Shown one piece after another: positions 12,901-25,800 of a DNA stretch of 64,000 nucleotides. Under the pieces are notes generated by a model. The model had not been told where the DNA came from. It ran no database searches and worked only from the letters and a program-made list of their open reading frames with translations. The translations under genes were made by a program, and so were the position numbers. Every line of letters starts with the position of its first letter. The stretch's first letter is position 1. The DNA is from Spirodela intermedia (Eukaryota > Streptophyta > Magnoliopsida > Alismatales > Araceae), in NCBI GenBank assembly GCA_902729315.2, contig LR746272.1:6821827-6885826 (forward strand), in the 5' to 3' direction.

Positions 12901-15900
12901 ATAGGGATATGGTTGTAATTAGGGCCTCTGCCTTGCTTTCCAACCAGACTTGGATTGTAGGAAGTATGGAAACTTCCTCTGACTAGGGTAATTGTTTATG
13001 ATATGTTAAGGGCAGATTAGAATTGGAGATAAGGAGGTAGGACCGGTGAGGACTTAGAGACAAGCATAACCATCAATAAAAGTTTTTTGATAGAAAATTA
13101 AATGAAAGGCTCAGAATAAGATTTACAATGATTATACCTTGATCCCATGGATGGATATTTTTAACTGACTGTCTCGGAGCAAACTGCCAAACAACTATAC
13201 CCCTTTTGGAGGTGCATAATTCCCCTACAGCCTATAGGATGCTGGGGATTAAACAAGGACGAATTTACCCTCAGCCTCACACTTTGGGCCCGATTCCACA
13301 CAAGACCTTCAAAACCCTCTTTGAGAAAGAGCTGGGAGCAAAAAAATTCCCAAAGGACACAAAGGTTAGTCTCCTATTTCTAGGAGCAACATGAGGCCTT
13401 TGAATTGGCTCTCTTGGATTTGTCTAGAAATCCCAACAGCTCCCATTTCTAATGAGCTGGAATTTCTGCCTTACAAACGTTAGTAAAAATGGTTAGGATA
13501 CGCTAGGGTCTTAAATAGACCTAAATACATCTAACTGTTAATATAGTCAAAGATAAACATGGATTGAGTGGCCTACGAAAATTTGCAAAAGAATCCCTAG
13601 TATTAGTCAACTAGTCGGGGAATAAACTTCATTCGTGTAAATTTTGACCGGTGCATGTTTTGACTTTCAGTCCTTATCAACATTTTCTGCCTAATAAGGC
13701 GGCTATCTTACTGCTTTGAGGCCAGCGGAAAATTATGTGGGATCTATGAATCAAATCTAGATACTGCTAAATGGGGCATTGTTAAAAGTTGGAAGGGTGA
13801 TAAGTAAAGCCTAACGTATGCATGGTGATTGGGGTTTTGGGTCAAATGAGCTTCTTGATTTGAGGCGATCGTGCTGCTCTCCTTGTCCAGTTGTCCTGGA
13901 AAAGGACTGACGAAAGACCATTATTCCTAAAAGCAGTATGGATCACCATGTGATTAAGGCATATGTGTAGATGCATTGGAGCATGCCAGAATTTAAATTT
14001 TTTTCCAGAGATTTTTTGGGGTTTTACCAGTGTGCAATCTTATAGAAGTCACTCTGCTTATCAAATTTAAAGAGGGGAAGGCTGTGTAGCCTAAATGTGG
14101 AGCTAATTCTATTTTAGTTGCCCTGCCATCATTGCAGAATTGTGCTTTTTGAGTTGTATTTATGATCTCACTTCATTGAAAATTCAGGGAATCCTGGATT
14201 ATGTTCTTGTTATTTCTGAAATTTTTGTTTTTTATGACATAAGCTATCTTTTGAAGTGATATAGATGTGTGTGTGTGATTGTTTTGATAAAGTTTGCGTC
14301 GTAATGTATGTTGGAAATGAAAGATGAAGATCCAAATGAAAAGTACAAAAGAGGAGAGAAAAAGATGGACTCATGTAATGATAAGTCTTATATACATATG
14401 TTTGTTTCATTACATGATTAAAGGCCACTTTTCGTGATTTCAGTATTATAGATATTTTACCCAGGCTAAGGGAAGAAAGAGGTTTTTTTTGTGCTACTAT
14501 CCTTCCAGGGGAAATGCGGTTTTATGGTTATCATGCAGTGAATAGACAAATGTCGTAATTTCTGGTTGTTTTTTTTAAAGAAAATGCTTTCATGGTCATA
14601 TCGCTGACAGCCCTGTGTCTTTTTTCTGCAGAACCAAAAGGGCAACTTTTGTTGATTAATGGAAGAACTGAAGATGAAGTCCTTAGAAGCTTAGAGAGGG
14701 TTTTACTCACTATGAGGATAGCTACTTCAGAGCCTAAGGTTTGTTATTTGCAAAATCATACTCATATCTGTATCTTGTTCTCAGTAAAGAAAATCCTCCC
14801 ATATCTATTCCCTTGCCTGTATTTTGAATTGCTCGTTTGGAGTTCATCCCATTTGATATGAGGGGTAGAGAATTTCTAACTGTTTCCTTTGATCAGCTTA
14901 AACAGAAAAAAGAATGTCAAGGGCCAGTTTTGGATTGTTCTGATAATAGTAGAAACTGATACAATTCCATTTTGTTCCGTCACAAGAGTGCAGTCAATCA
15001 ATAACTCATCTCAGTCATTGCTGGAAACGCTCATCAAATGATTCAAATATGTGGATCGAACTCATTTTTTTAATGTTTTGTTTTGAAATTGGGAAGTAAT
15101 TACCCTCTCCAAGATCAATTCATGTATTGGTAAAGAGGAATGAGGATATACATGACGCATGCATTCAATTTTCCAACGGAAAAGAAACCCTTTACAAGAT
15201 CAGAAAGCGTACTCCTGGACGGTCCATTAAAGAGGAAGGAAACAAGTGATTCACATTCTTCCTTACCTTCATGGATATAGCGGGCCACTCAATAACGAAC
15301 CGGAAGAAGACAATGTGAGACAGAATTTTACTTTTAAATCAGATAATATACCCCAAACTTAATAATCTGCAGGGTACTTGACGTTGGCACACTGAGAGTG
15401 AGATACAATGATCTGACTGAAACTTCGCCTCCATCCCATTTACATGTTTATGAATTTACTTTTGCACTATGGAACAAGTGTCCAGTAAAAAAAGGAGATG
15501 TAAAAGTTGCCTTGCCGCGTCATTATGAAGATTTCTTATAAACCTTGGACATCAATTCTTGTGTTATTATTAGGAGCCTCATCTACAATTCTAATAAACC
15601 TGCCGTTGGAGTCGTATGCTTCCTTACCACCAATTCTCACAAGATAATGTCTTATGACTGTTACTAAGACCAATCTGCCTCACTGCTGTCTCAGTTTCTC
15701 TTACCTTGTGGACTCTCTTCACACCTTGGAGATAATAGTAGAATCTCTCCACACAATATACTTTTTCCATAATACTTCCCAATTTTTTCCTGCCATGATC
15801 CCCTTTCCTCTTTCTCAAACCTCGACCATCATCTGCTGAATAGTGGGATATTGAAATCTCAATGTTATTGTACTTCGACCTTCTTTTGCTTTTGTACACT

Positions 15901-18900
15901 CTCCCCCAATTGATGCTATACTATCCCTTGCAACTGTCCTCATTTTCATACGAGAAGGAAACTTGTTTGCGTTTCCTCTATTCTAATGGATATAATTTAT
16001 GGGATTTGGAAGGATAACAAGTGACATTTCAGCATATTAATTTGCCCAACCTTATTTAACCATAATCTACTACTGGAGGAAAGAATTTTACCTTTCCAAT
16101 GCAGTTGACTCTCAAATTTCTACACACAAGACAGCTCGTTCTTGTGGTAAATGACAGCCGTATGAGGTGTGAAAGCATCCCACTTCACACCCCAAAAGTA
16201 AGGAAACTCTATGCACTTCCTAATGCTAGTCAGGCCCACTATTATACTTTTCTCATAATTGACTTTCAAAACCTTTGTTTCTTCGGGAATCTTAAACAAC
16301 TGCCTAGAGACACAGTTGATCTTTCTTTTTGAGCCAAATATTATAATTTCACGTGCATGATGGAAAAAGAAACTTATGTTCACTCTAGTCCTCTCGCCCT
16401 CTGCCTCTTTTAGGCAAGTACCTCTGTAACAAGGACAAACATAAGATGGGAAATCAGGGAAATGTTGTCTTTGAAGTTAATTTCCTTATGTAAAGAATAT
16501 GAACGTATGACTAATTATATATATTTCATTGATATTTTTAATAGAAATGTACCCACTGTGTATAATACCAATGGCTTTTCTATGTTTATTTAAGGTCTAA
16601 GTTTGCTCACGTATGAAAAGAAAGGTATTCATTGTGATCAGGTTTTCTATTAATAAGAATTCCAGATTCCTGCTGTCTACTCCTGTCTCCCTAAACATTT
16701 TTGAATTAGTCTTTACCAGTCCAGTGGTTTGCACTTAGGTTGTGTGTTCATGTTTACTTGATTTGACATCCAGAATCATAGCACGTGTTTGAATTATATC
16801 ACCTGGAAACACACGCTTCAAAACAAATGACTCTGGCTTCTTAACTTCTTTGCTTCTTATTTTAGATCTCTAGAAGCCAGAGTCTCTTGGAAAAACATTT
16901 TACATAGTATTTACATAGTATTTACATTGATGTTTGCAAGTGATATCATTTTCTAAATATATTAAAAATATTCTTGTGCTATGTCTCCCCAAGTGTTGCA
17001 TTACTGGGCTGTGTCATTTTGTACAGGAAGTGGCATTTGTGGTGGACGGCTGGGCCCTTGAGATTGCTCTTAGGCATTATAAGGAAATTTTTACTGAGCT
17101 GGCGGATCTGTCAAGGACAGCAATTTGTTGTCGTGTGACACCTTCTCAGAAAGCACAGGTAATCAATACGCTTCCTTTTTTTCTCTGCTAAAACTCATTA
17201 TTTTAAGTTTTATTTTTTCAGAAGACATAATTAGGAACATCTGAAGTTTGTTTATCTATTATACGGTAGTTGGTAAACTATTCAAACTTTATTATTCGAC
17301 TAGGAAATTAGGATCGTATGCTTGATATTTTTTAAATTACAAGCTTCAAGCTCATTTGAGAAACAGGTTTGAATAAAGTTTCTTTGGCTCATGTGTGGAG
17401 GTGATTGACAACAATACTCCCTTTTCATGGCTTGAATCAAAAGTCAGTCCTACACCTGATTGAAGATGTGAAGATCCAAATAATCGTTATTCCATGCTAC
17501 ATGCAACGTCGATCTCTCAGTGGAGGATTATGAAATTTATGAATAATCTCTTGATCTTTCTCTAGTTTTAACTATTGGTCAGAGGATTACCAGTGTAAGA
17601 TTGTTTGATGGCCTAGTACATTAAATAGTATGACATAAACATGGTCGGGTCACGAATTTTGCACGCGTATCACAGAGTTACTCATCCAAGTTGAAGTTTG
17701 ATTATCCTTTTAAAAGCAGTTATAAGCTGTAACCGTTAAACGTCTGTGTCCTGCAGTTTCAGGTTTGTTCTGTAATAAGATTGTTTCAGGTTTATGGCCG
17801 TGTGGGAAAGAACCACTATTGTGTATCATGAATGGGAGTGAATTATCTGTTTTAAATAGGTAAATATTTACGAAATAGGAGATTATTTTGACCATGGTTT
17901 ATGTCAGTTACCATTTTATTTCTATGTTAGCTGGCATTAGCGTTTCATTGTTTGGATTCTTCAACATGCTAGTCTGTTCATCCTTCGGTTGAATGACAAA
18001 TAGGAAACAGTTTGCTCCGGTTGAAATTTGCAATCAAGTGAGCTAACCCGTAGACATACAAAGTTGTGTCAAACACTAGCTTGTTCTCAGCCGATATTTT
18101 CCATATGAAGCGAACTTCATCTACTATTGACTTCTAGAATTTCAGAGCTTCTTATCTGTCGACTGTAGTTTGTACGGCTGTGTCCAACTTTGTGAGGACG
18201 GGATCAATTTTGCTTCTTTAATATTCAGGGAGCGTTGTGGTATTTCTTTATGTACAGGAAATTTCATCTACTCTGAAATTTGGCGTCAACCTAATCTGTA
18301 TTTATTGATTTAGATAATTATTTACATTTTTTGCGTAATTACCCAATTTTTTAATTTATCGATGTCAAAATATCATCTTTCAAATGTGTTTCTCTGCAGC
18401 TCGTTGAACTCCTCAAATCACGTGAGTATAGAACTTTAGCAATTGGTGATGGGGGAAATGATGTGAGGATGATACAGCAGGCTGATATAGGAGTTGGGAT
18501 AAGCGGGAGAGAAGGCCTGCAGGCAGCAAGAGCAGCAGATTATAGCATCGGGAGTAAGTCCATTCTGTTGGTGTGACAGATTCACTTTCCCAAAAACATA
18601 TTGGAGTCATCTTATTCTTTCACCCTGTGTTCAAGACTCAGAGACCAGTTTTCTTACTGTTTAGTTTCTTAACTCTCTATTTTGAATCCTTAATTGTTTG
18701 CCAAATTCCTCAATTTAGTTATATATTCGATCGAACTCAGCCTCTATGACAAACTACTTATTTTATGCCTCATGCATCATTTGTTGGATAAAAGAACTGT
18801 GGATAAAATACTGTCTTTATTAGATAATCTTTTGGGATGTGGCACCAATTTTCAGAATGAAAATCATAAAACGAACATACTTATCACAGGATATCTATTT

Positions 18901-21900
18901 TCCCAATTTTCCAGATGAATAATAAATGAAACTTTTCAATCAGTGCATAGTGTTATGGGCCATGCTAACACAAATATGTGCTATGGGGTTGGCATCAGCG
19001 GGGTCTTTTCTTGACATAGACCCTGATTTCTTATTTGCGAATGGCAACACAGTATTAGCCAGATGAAAATGAGTAAAATAGAGAAAGAGGAAGAGATCCC
19101 TTGTTCACTAGTGCGGCGCACATTAGCACAGGTGGTCAAGGGATGTAGGCAGATAGAAAAAATGGTTTAATATTTTGATTTAAAAAGATGGATAATGGAG
19201 GACATATATCCCAAACCTGTCATTTTGAGACATTCAGACACAAAATTGTCGTAACTTCATCTGTTTAGATATGAATTGAGATCGTAACACGAGGTGTTGC
19301 TCTTAACTATTATGTATATTTCTCTATATTTTTTCTGTGAATCAATTGGGGTCATTTATCATCAGTTGTAATGGCATGTTACTGACGCATTTGGAAATAT
19401 CCTTTTAAAGGAAGCCCTAATAATGTATTTACTGTCAGTAATATTTGGTTTCGTTAGAGATCCCATGGCGTTTAATATTTATGGCTGAAAATTTTGTTTA
19501 TTACTCTCATAATTCATTCTAAAAAGCAACAGGTGAAGTATATTCGGCTTGAAAAAGCATTTGATGGCAGCCAGCCCTACCGAGTCTCCCTAGAGAGGCA
19601 AAATGAGAATTTACTCGAGAAGAAATGTCTGGAAAGGCAGTTGCTCTGAGAATCAGGCTGCGCTTCTTGAATTGGTTTCTGCCCACAAAAGATGGATATG
19701 AACATTTTCCATAGGGCCCACTTTAGATCTTACTGAATGATTCAATAACAGAGTGACTTTTTACCATTTTCGGTGTTACTTTGACACAAATCTTTATAAT
19801 AAATATCGATGGCTCTGCCTATTTATTTTTTTTACACATTCGATCTATCTTGTTGGAACTTGTGTCTCTTCATGGTGCAAACTTATTAATATATCCGCTC
19901 ATCTCTGTACTTTCCTCAACAGAGTTCAGGTTTCTCACAAGATTGATTCTTGTTCACGGGCGGTATTCATACAATCGCACAGCATTCCTTTCACAGTATT
20001 CATTTTACAAATCATTGCTGATATGCTTCATACAGATTCTGTAAGTCTTCACCACGTGTACGCTTTCAAATTGTAACAGTGCATATAACTATTTGCCAAA
20101 CGCTGTTTTCCCTTTTCTTTTCTGGGTTCTCTTTCTCTATATGCCATTCATATATTTGTTAATTCTATTGTCGGATCCACGCAGATTCTCTTTTATTTCG
20201 GGCATCTCTGGAACAAGTCTATTCAACTCTGTCAGCTTGATGGCATATAATATTTTCTACACGAGCATCCCTGTTCTCACCAGTGTTCTTGACAAAGACC
20301 TCAGTGAAAAAACGGTCATGCAACACCCGCAGATTCTGTTCTACTGTCAAGCTGGAAGGTCATGGAAACTTGTGTTTGCCCTAAGATTCTGATTGTTGGG
20401 GCAGCTGTTTCTTCTCCTGATTTTTTTTTCCGTTTTAAAAAAGTAGGCCACAAGTGGCTTTTGATTACCATATTTAATTGTCTGAGACTCTCCGTTCCTC
20501 CAACAGGCTACTGAACCCAAGCACATTTGCTGGATGGTTTGGACGATCCTTGTTCCATGTGAGTCCTCAGTCATTCATGCCAAAACTTTCCTTCTTTAGA
20601 GTCTCTTACCGATCAATTTGGTCACTTTTTGCTATATTATGTGCTTAAGACTTTCTGAGGGAAAAGGACATTTTCGTCATGATAATTATGGAAAATGATG
20701 GATGGTTCTTTCAAATGGCAATTTACCCATGCTGCTTTTAACCGGAGTTGGCAGCATAGAGGCCCTCACAGTAATAGGAATGCTTGGTGCTTTAGGTCTG
20801 ATCTGCTTCTATTGGATTTTATTTGCTTTAAGATTCATCAAGTGATATTAATATATAAAAGTAATGAAATAATTAATTAGAGAAAATACTTGAACGAGAA
20901 TTATTTGCTCAAAAAACTTGCCTATTTTTGAACGAATTATTGATTTCTTTATATCTCATATTTTCAGGCGAGTGTGGTGTTCTTAATCACCATCCATTCC
21001 TATGCTAATGAAAAGAGCGAGATGGAAGAGCTGTCCATGGTCGCCCTCTCTGGGTGCATATGGCTGCAGGCTTTTGTTGTGACTCTGGAGACGAAGTAAG
21101 AAACCAGCCTACACACATTTCTGATTTCTACTTACAGAACATGAATGGTTTGTAATGAATATATACCATTAATACCCGTCTTCCCCATCTCAGCTCCTTC
21201 ACAGCCCTGCAACATCTGGCTATTTGGGGAAACCTGGCGGCCTTCTACGCCATTAATTGCATCATCAGCATGATACCCTCAGCAGGGATGTACACCATTA
21301 TGTTCCGACTCTGTGGGCAGCCATCTTATTGGATCACTATGTTTGTGAGTCTCCTCAAAGCCAGGATTACTCTCATTTCCTTAATAATCCTACCAGGCAG
21401 CTATCTTCTTTTTGCCATTTCCTCATTTAGTAAATACCATTATGGTTTTGTAGTTTCCTTTTTTTTTTTTTGCTCTTCGTTTTTTTTTTTGGAATTTTCT
21501 GATTTCAGTAAGAAATAGGTGTTATTATCAGGAGGGGTTAATTCATCAACAGTAATAAAATCACTGATCTTGTAACTTTTTTCTTTCCCATGCAAACAAA
21601 TCAGCCCCTCCGTTGCCATTTCCATATTTAGGAAATCAACACAGCAGTGTTATCAAGAACAGCTATTTATATCGTGCCTCATATACTCAGCCAAATCACT
21701 GGTTCTGTAGTCTCCTTGCTCGCAGACAATTTTTTTCTGATTTCAGCTGAAAAACATGGTCTTTTTATCCAGCTGATAGTCGCCATTGGGATGGGGCCGG
21801 TGTTTGCCCTAAAATACTTCCGGTTCACATACCGATCAAGCGCCATCAACATCCTCCAGCAGGCAGAGCATTCCCGGGCACCCATCTTCAGGGACTTCGA

Positions 21901-22105
21901 GTCCCCAGTGGAATCATCCGAGAAGGACGGCATCTCCTTGCCCTCCACAGCTCAACCCAAGAGCAGCCGGAGCCCTGTCTACGAGCCTCTGCTGTCTGAG
22001 TCAACACCCAACGCCGCCAGAAAGTCTCGGGGTCAGACCACAATTGAGTTCTTTCAGCCCCCACAAAACAGGCTTTCCTATTCGAGAAACTGTAAGAACA
22101 ATTGA
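972..22105 (+). CDS. ALA2: P4-type phospholipid-transporting ATPase, ALA2-like (5' partial)
   Basis: P4 flippases move aminophospholipids to the cytosolic leaflet of endomembranes and work with an ALIS/CDC50 subunit. Twenty-one exons are visible: 972-1064, 1160-1334, 2446-2612, 4047-4151, 5148-5245, 5328-5470, 9742-9838, 9926-10035, 10187-10351, 12203-12357, 12439-12519, 12609-12729, 14632-14738, 17027-17158, 18400-18553, 19923-20040, 20185-20358, 20507-20558, 20968-21095, 21194-21344, 21773-22105. They join in frame to 952 residues plus stop, matching the ~1107-residue Arabidopsis ALA2 minus its first ~150. Seen directly: actuator loop DGET at the start, phosphorylation motif DKTGTLT (5374-5394), nucleotide-binding SQDEDAL and SKGAD, TGDK, hinge GDGGNDV (from 18445), then hydrophobic C-terminal segments and an end NCKNN. 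The open frame continues upstream of the last exon from 21647, but the family alignment and the AG at 21771-21772 set that exon's start. The first intron starts with GC. Assignment to ALA2 rather than ALA1/ALA3 rests on near-identity to remembered ALA2 blocks. Confidence 0.95.
1065..1070 (+). other. GC-type splice donor in ALA2
   Basis: The exon must end after the AAG codon at 1062-1064 to join in frame with the GVIEC exon at 1160. The intron then begins GCAAGT. AAG|GCAAGT is the usual strong context of rare GC-AG introns. The nearby GT at 1069 would add four bases and break the frame. Confidence 0.75.
5655..6090. repeat. Minisatellite, ~60-65 bp units, in an ALA2 intron
   Basis: About five to six imperfect tandem copies. 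The clearest start near 5723, 5786, 5841 and 5901 and share GGATATTCCTTC, then AAGCTCGGCACACCAAGACA, then ATCATCGG. Flanking copies from ~5655 and ~5966 are more diverged. It lies in the 4.3-kb intron 5471-9741, directly beside the gypsy LTR remnant at 6170, so it may once have belonged to that element or been inserted next to it. Plus-strand open frames across it are by-products of the repeat. Confidence 0.8.
6170..9020 (-). mobile_element. Decayed Ty3/gypsy retrotransposon (RT, RNase H, integrase, partial LTR)
   Basis: Read on the minus strand the order is gypsy-like. First comes a reverse transcriptase block (about 8880 to 8340) with [16 protein letters not shown] and DDMLDML; the catalytic YFDD box appears as YLSD near 8390. 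Next is RNase H (about 7910 to 7610) with [17 protein letters not shown] and TDALSRK. Then comes the integrase zinc knuckle (7377-7177) with FWPQLKG and KCHMCQ, followed by the integrase core remnant [10 protein letters not shown] near 6970. The pol tail NAYLIELL...DIYEYYG follows at ~6500-6390. A truncated LTR with repeated 'gaatccacaa' motifs lies at ~6385-6170. Several frameshifts and stops make it non-functional. Gag, protease and the 5' LTR were not found. It is antisense to ALA2. Confidence 0.85.
15640..16400 (-). mobile_element. LINE (L1-type) reverse transcriptase remnant in an ALA2 intron
   Basis: On the minus strand, about 16330-16120, two adjacent frames give [29 protein letters not shown] and [12 protein letters not shown]. 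These match the end of plant L1 reverse transcriptase (typically SGLKVN..KS, then LGCKVG.FPT.YLGLPL). Lower coordinates (~16080-15900) read [16 protein letters not shown] and [10 protein letters not shown], like the LINE segment between RT and the C-terminus. Frames shift repeatedly, so it is dead. The limits are uncertain and LINE-derived sequence may extend down to ~15300. Confidence 0.6.
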
Positions 22106-22396
22106 TTCCACTCTCCTACATCTCAATACTGTATATTCTACTCAAATATGGAAATATGGGCAGAGATCATGTATGTATGTTCTTCAGTGCGAGGCTTCCC
22201 CTCTTTATGAGCATCATCATTACCTCTTGTGGATTGGATTGCCAGGTGTGCCCAAGTATCTGGGAATGGTAAGGGCAAGTCAGGTGCTCAAGCTAGTTAG
22301 GTTTGGTATGATATGTCCCACTCTCCTATTCTTGCACGGTTACTGGGTTTTAGATCCCTACAATCCCATTCATAGACCTGACCCATTCATAGACCG

Positions 22397-22400
<4 letters not shown>

Positions 22401-22449
<49 letters not shown>
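22401..22449. repeat. (GA)~24 microsatellite
   Basis: Uninterrupted GA dinucleotide run, seen directly, 3' of ALA2. A shorter one follows at 22767-22790. Confidence 0.97.
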
Positions 22450-22453
<4 letters not shown>

Positions 22454-22717
22454 TGTCCAAGAATGGTTTGAAAGGAGGGGTGAGGGCTTGAATCAGAATT
22501 GATTGCCAAGATTGCAGAAAAGGTATTCTGGGAACGCATTTCTGTATTGCAGCCAGACACCACCAAGAAATAAACACTACCTCCCTTGAACTCCCATCCC
22601 CTCCAAATCTCTACATGTTTCGAGTCAGAGTTCCATCAGAAGATGCCAAAGATGCATACTAAGAATCACCCAGAAGAAACATCTCTCTTCACAGAGAAAC
22701 CACTGCTACGCGTCCCA

Positions 22718-22723
22718 TTTATT
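22718..22723 (-). terminator. Candidate poly(A) signal of the dienelactone hydrolase gene
   Basis: Minus-strand AATAAA about 150 bases past the stop codon at 22872-22874, a normal distance for a plant near-upstream element. Motif only; no cleavage site is known. Confidence 0.4.
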
Positions 22724-22871
22724 ATTCATAACAAAGCACCCGAGCAGTGACAAGCAAGCTGGATAGACAGAGAGAGAGAGAGAGAGAGAGGGGAAGAGGG
22801 GGAGCGGGGAGGGGATACCTGGTCGGGGTGCATCCACATAGGCCCTATCTATAGTGGTAGAGGAGGGCTCC

Positions 22872-25800
22872 TCAGGGCGACAGGTACTTTCCCATCCATG
22901 AGCTGAAGCGGGACCATGCCAGCTTCACTGCCTCAGGGTCCTCATCCGCCAGACCCATCCCCTTCCTCCTCTTCACTCCCTCCTCGGACACGTTCAAGAA
23001 GGCATGGCTGCAGCCCGGATAAAGGTACACTTCAGAAGGGACACCTGCTGATCTCAGCTTCTCCTCCAGGGCCTCTGCCGCCTGCAAAACCCAAAACTTT
23101 AGTAAATCCAATGTGAAGCTGACGCAGGACATCCCCAAGAATGTTGGAATTGCAGAAATGGGAAAGTCAAGAAGTACATAAAGATCTGAATATAAGGGAG
23201 GGCAGCTCTTATGAGATCCTCCTTATATAGTCAACAGGCTGACCTCCCAACAAGGTCAACTGCTTACTCAGTTGGAGCCAATAAAAAGACCAGAGTCAAT
23301 GAGGGAGGCGGTGGGTGGGGGAGAGAATCCATACGGTGATGTCTGAGAAGCCGACGAAGCTGTCGAGCTCTCCGAAGTGGGCCTGAATGGGAGCCTTAGT
23401 CAGAGAAGGATCGGCGAGCTCAGGGGGAGGAACCCCATAGAAAGCAACAGCAGCATCCACTGCAGGGACCAGAACTGCACTGGCGATGGACAGAGCACCT
23501 CCCATGCAGAACCCCGTCACGCCCACCTGCTCTCCAAGACAATGTCGGACCCTGAATTAGCCATACTGAGATATTGATGCGAAGATGAAGGGAGCAAGGA
23601 CTACAACTAAAAATGGAAGTAATACAGACAAAAAAGGATTTCATAGAAGCTTCATAACAGCACTCCCAGCAGGTTTCCATCACAAAAAATCAGAGCATCA
23701 TATTCATATATCACTGGTAAAGGCATCTCATCATCTAAGAAACGAGGCACTCAGCAGCTCGTGCCCGGCGAAGAGAAATCACCTCTTTCTTGAGGGTAGC
23801 TCACCAGATCATAGATCCGTCGATCATGATACCAACCTCTTTCCTGGCGCTGCTGGTAAACATTGATGTCATCGCCGAGCCCAATCATCAATTACTCAAT
23901 GTACCCACAACTGAAGTTGACCACTGATGGGTCTTGCTTTCATGCAATCTTTACCCCCAATGTGAATGTCATGACCAATACTGGTGAAAACGGGGCATTT
24001 CTCTCTGATCCTGGGAGTAGATCGGATGGCCTATTTGAGATCTGAGTAGCTTATCCTTGCCCAGATGTGTTTTCCCACGAGTATACATTGCAGAGAGAAG
24101 AGCAAACTCCACAACTCTCCTAAAGTTCAGTCAGTTCTCCCATTCACGTTTCAAAATCTTCAAGCAATGTTTGCCAAATCTAAGCTCATGGAGCCTTCGA
24201 TACCCTCATCTTCAAGCTTCTCTTTGATGCCTTTTCTGGCCCACCATCAGCCTACAGTGTATGAAGGGATGAAACCAATGGCTCCAACAGTGTACGAAGG
24301 GAAAGATTTCTCCATCTGACCCATCGGGCAGGCACAGGCGAAGAGTTCAGTCAAACTACAAGCCACCAGCAGCCCAAACATTTGCTTACTATGTTTAGGA
24401 ACAGAACCCGAGTGTGAAGAAGGCTTACTTTCTGGGAGCCATTTGCCTTGAGCCATTCGGCTGAAGCCTGGATGTCCTTCACAGCACCTTGCCAATCGAG
24501 GCCCTCCATCAAATGCTGCGCCTCAGCAACATCCAGGCCAACTTTTCCACGATACAAGCTGTTGTGCAAGGTTTTTTATGAAATAAAAAATAAAAAAAAT
24601 AAAAAATCAAACGCTGATGAAAGGCAAAGTGAGGCCTAGGCTTAAGAGATGGATCTTGCCAGACAAATTACCAAAACTAGGAAAATAACGAGGGTTAGCA
24701 AAAAAAAAAAAAAAAAGAAGGAAAGAGACACTTTATAAATGATCGATCAATATGCCATCAAAGGCACATTTTCTAGCATGGTTGAGAAATTTACTCTAAT
24801 CGCTTTCTAATCGTTTTGTAGAGGAAGTGCAGATAATCGTTTGCAGTGAGAACTTGAATCTGGGGGGGAGATGGACGTAAAGCCCTGCAAGAGATCTTAC
24901 TCTGGGATAAGCACTTTGAAACCTGGTTCCAAGCTGGCAATTTTCAGAGCGTTGTTCTTGACCTCAAAGTCAACACCCCACCACTCTTGCAATACAACAA
25001 TTCCTGGGGCATTTTCCTTCCCAGCCACGTATGCATCAAATGTCTGAAAAAGAAATGAAAAAGGAAAATAAATAAAAATCCCAGCCCACTGCCAGGAAAA
25101 GGTGAAATAAGATGGTAAAAAGCTGTTGGATTCTAGAAGATCGACCCACCAAAGCCGAAAATAATGTTTGAGTTTGTAAAAATTAAGAAAACACAAAAGC
25201 ATCTGCGATCCGTTCTGTTTTTTTCTCTTCCATTTATCTATCCCAGAATAACTTGACAACAATCCAATTCCTCTGATTCCTCATGCCCAATTACAGTAAC
25301 TCTTGCTACTGCGCACTTTGAATTTAAGCGAGCATCCCACTTTCTACATGGATTTTAATATACTCTTGGACACAATCAACTCCCAAGGAGAAAGAAGGGT
25401 AATCAGAAGAAGAAGAAGAAGAAGCAATGGTATCCATGGAATTTCTTTCACCTACATTATAAAAAGTATTAGAAAGTGCTTTGATGCTGATTGAAGAAAA
25501 ATCTCGCACCCAATCTCAATTCCGACGAGAGAGATAATCAAGATCATCGTGACAGGAAATATCTCTTCCTTTGTACTGTAAACAAAGTCTTTGGCCAGAG
25601 AATGGCGAAAAGGAATCCCCAAAAAAAATGATTAAAGCACGATTTCTACCGCAAGTAATCAAGATGAAGATTTTGTTAAAGATGAATGGTTAGAATCAAA
25701 ATGTAGATTGATTTTTTTTTTAATCCATACACAAACTGGGTCCAGAGAAAATAGTACTCCAAATCGAAAAAATCCTCAAAAGAAGGAAGAAAAAAACCTT

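Larger units (their letters stand above)
22106..22871. other. Convergent intergenic region, ALA2 / dienelactone hydrolase 3' ends
   Basis: It holds the two 3' UTRs, a 17-bp tandem duplication (22363-22396, unit CCCATTCATAGACCTGA) and two GA tracts (22401-22449 and 22767-22790). A plus-strand AATAAA at 22569-22574 could serve ALA2, though it is far from the stop codon. The 152-codon plus-strand frame ending at 22502 exists only because it runs through the GA tract. Confidence 0.6.

Noticed and set aside
13170-13400. 62-codon plus-strand frame in an ALA2 intron, possibly a transposon fragment
   Set aside because: No recognisable motif; unsupported without a search.
21647-21772. N-terminal extension of the last ALA2 exon
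   Set aside because: The frame is open, but the family aligns from LIV(A)IGMGP onward directly after WITMF, and a good AG acceptor precedes 21773.
22044-22502. 152-codon plus-strand frame overlapping the ALA2 end
   Set aside because: It is out of frame with ALA2 and its C-terminal part is an Arg-Glu run encoded by the GA microsatellite.
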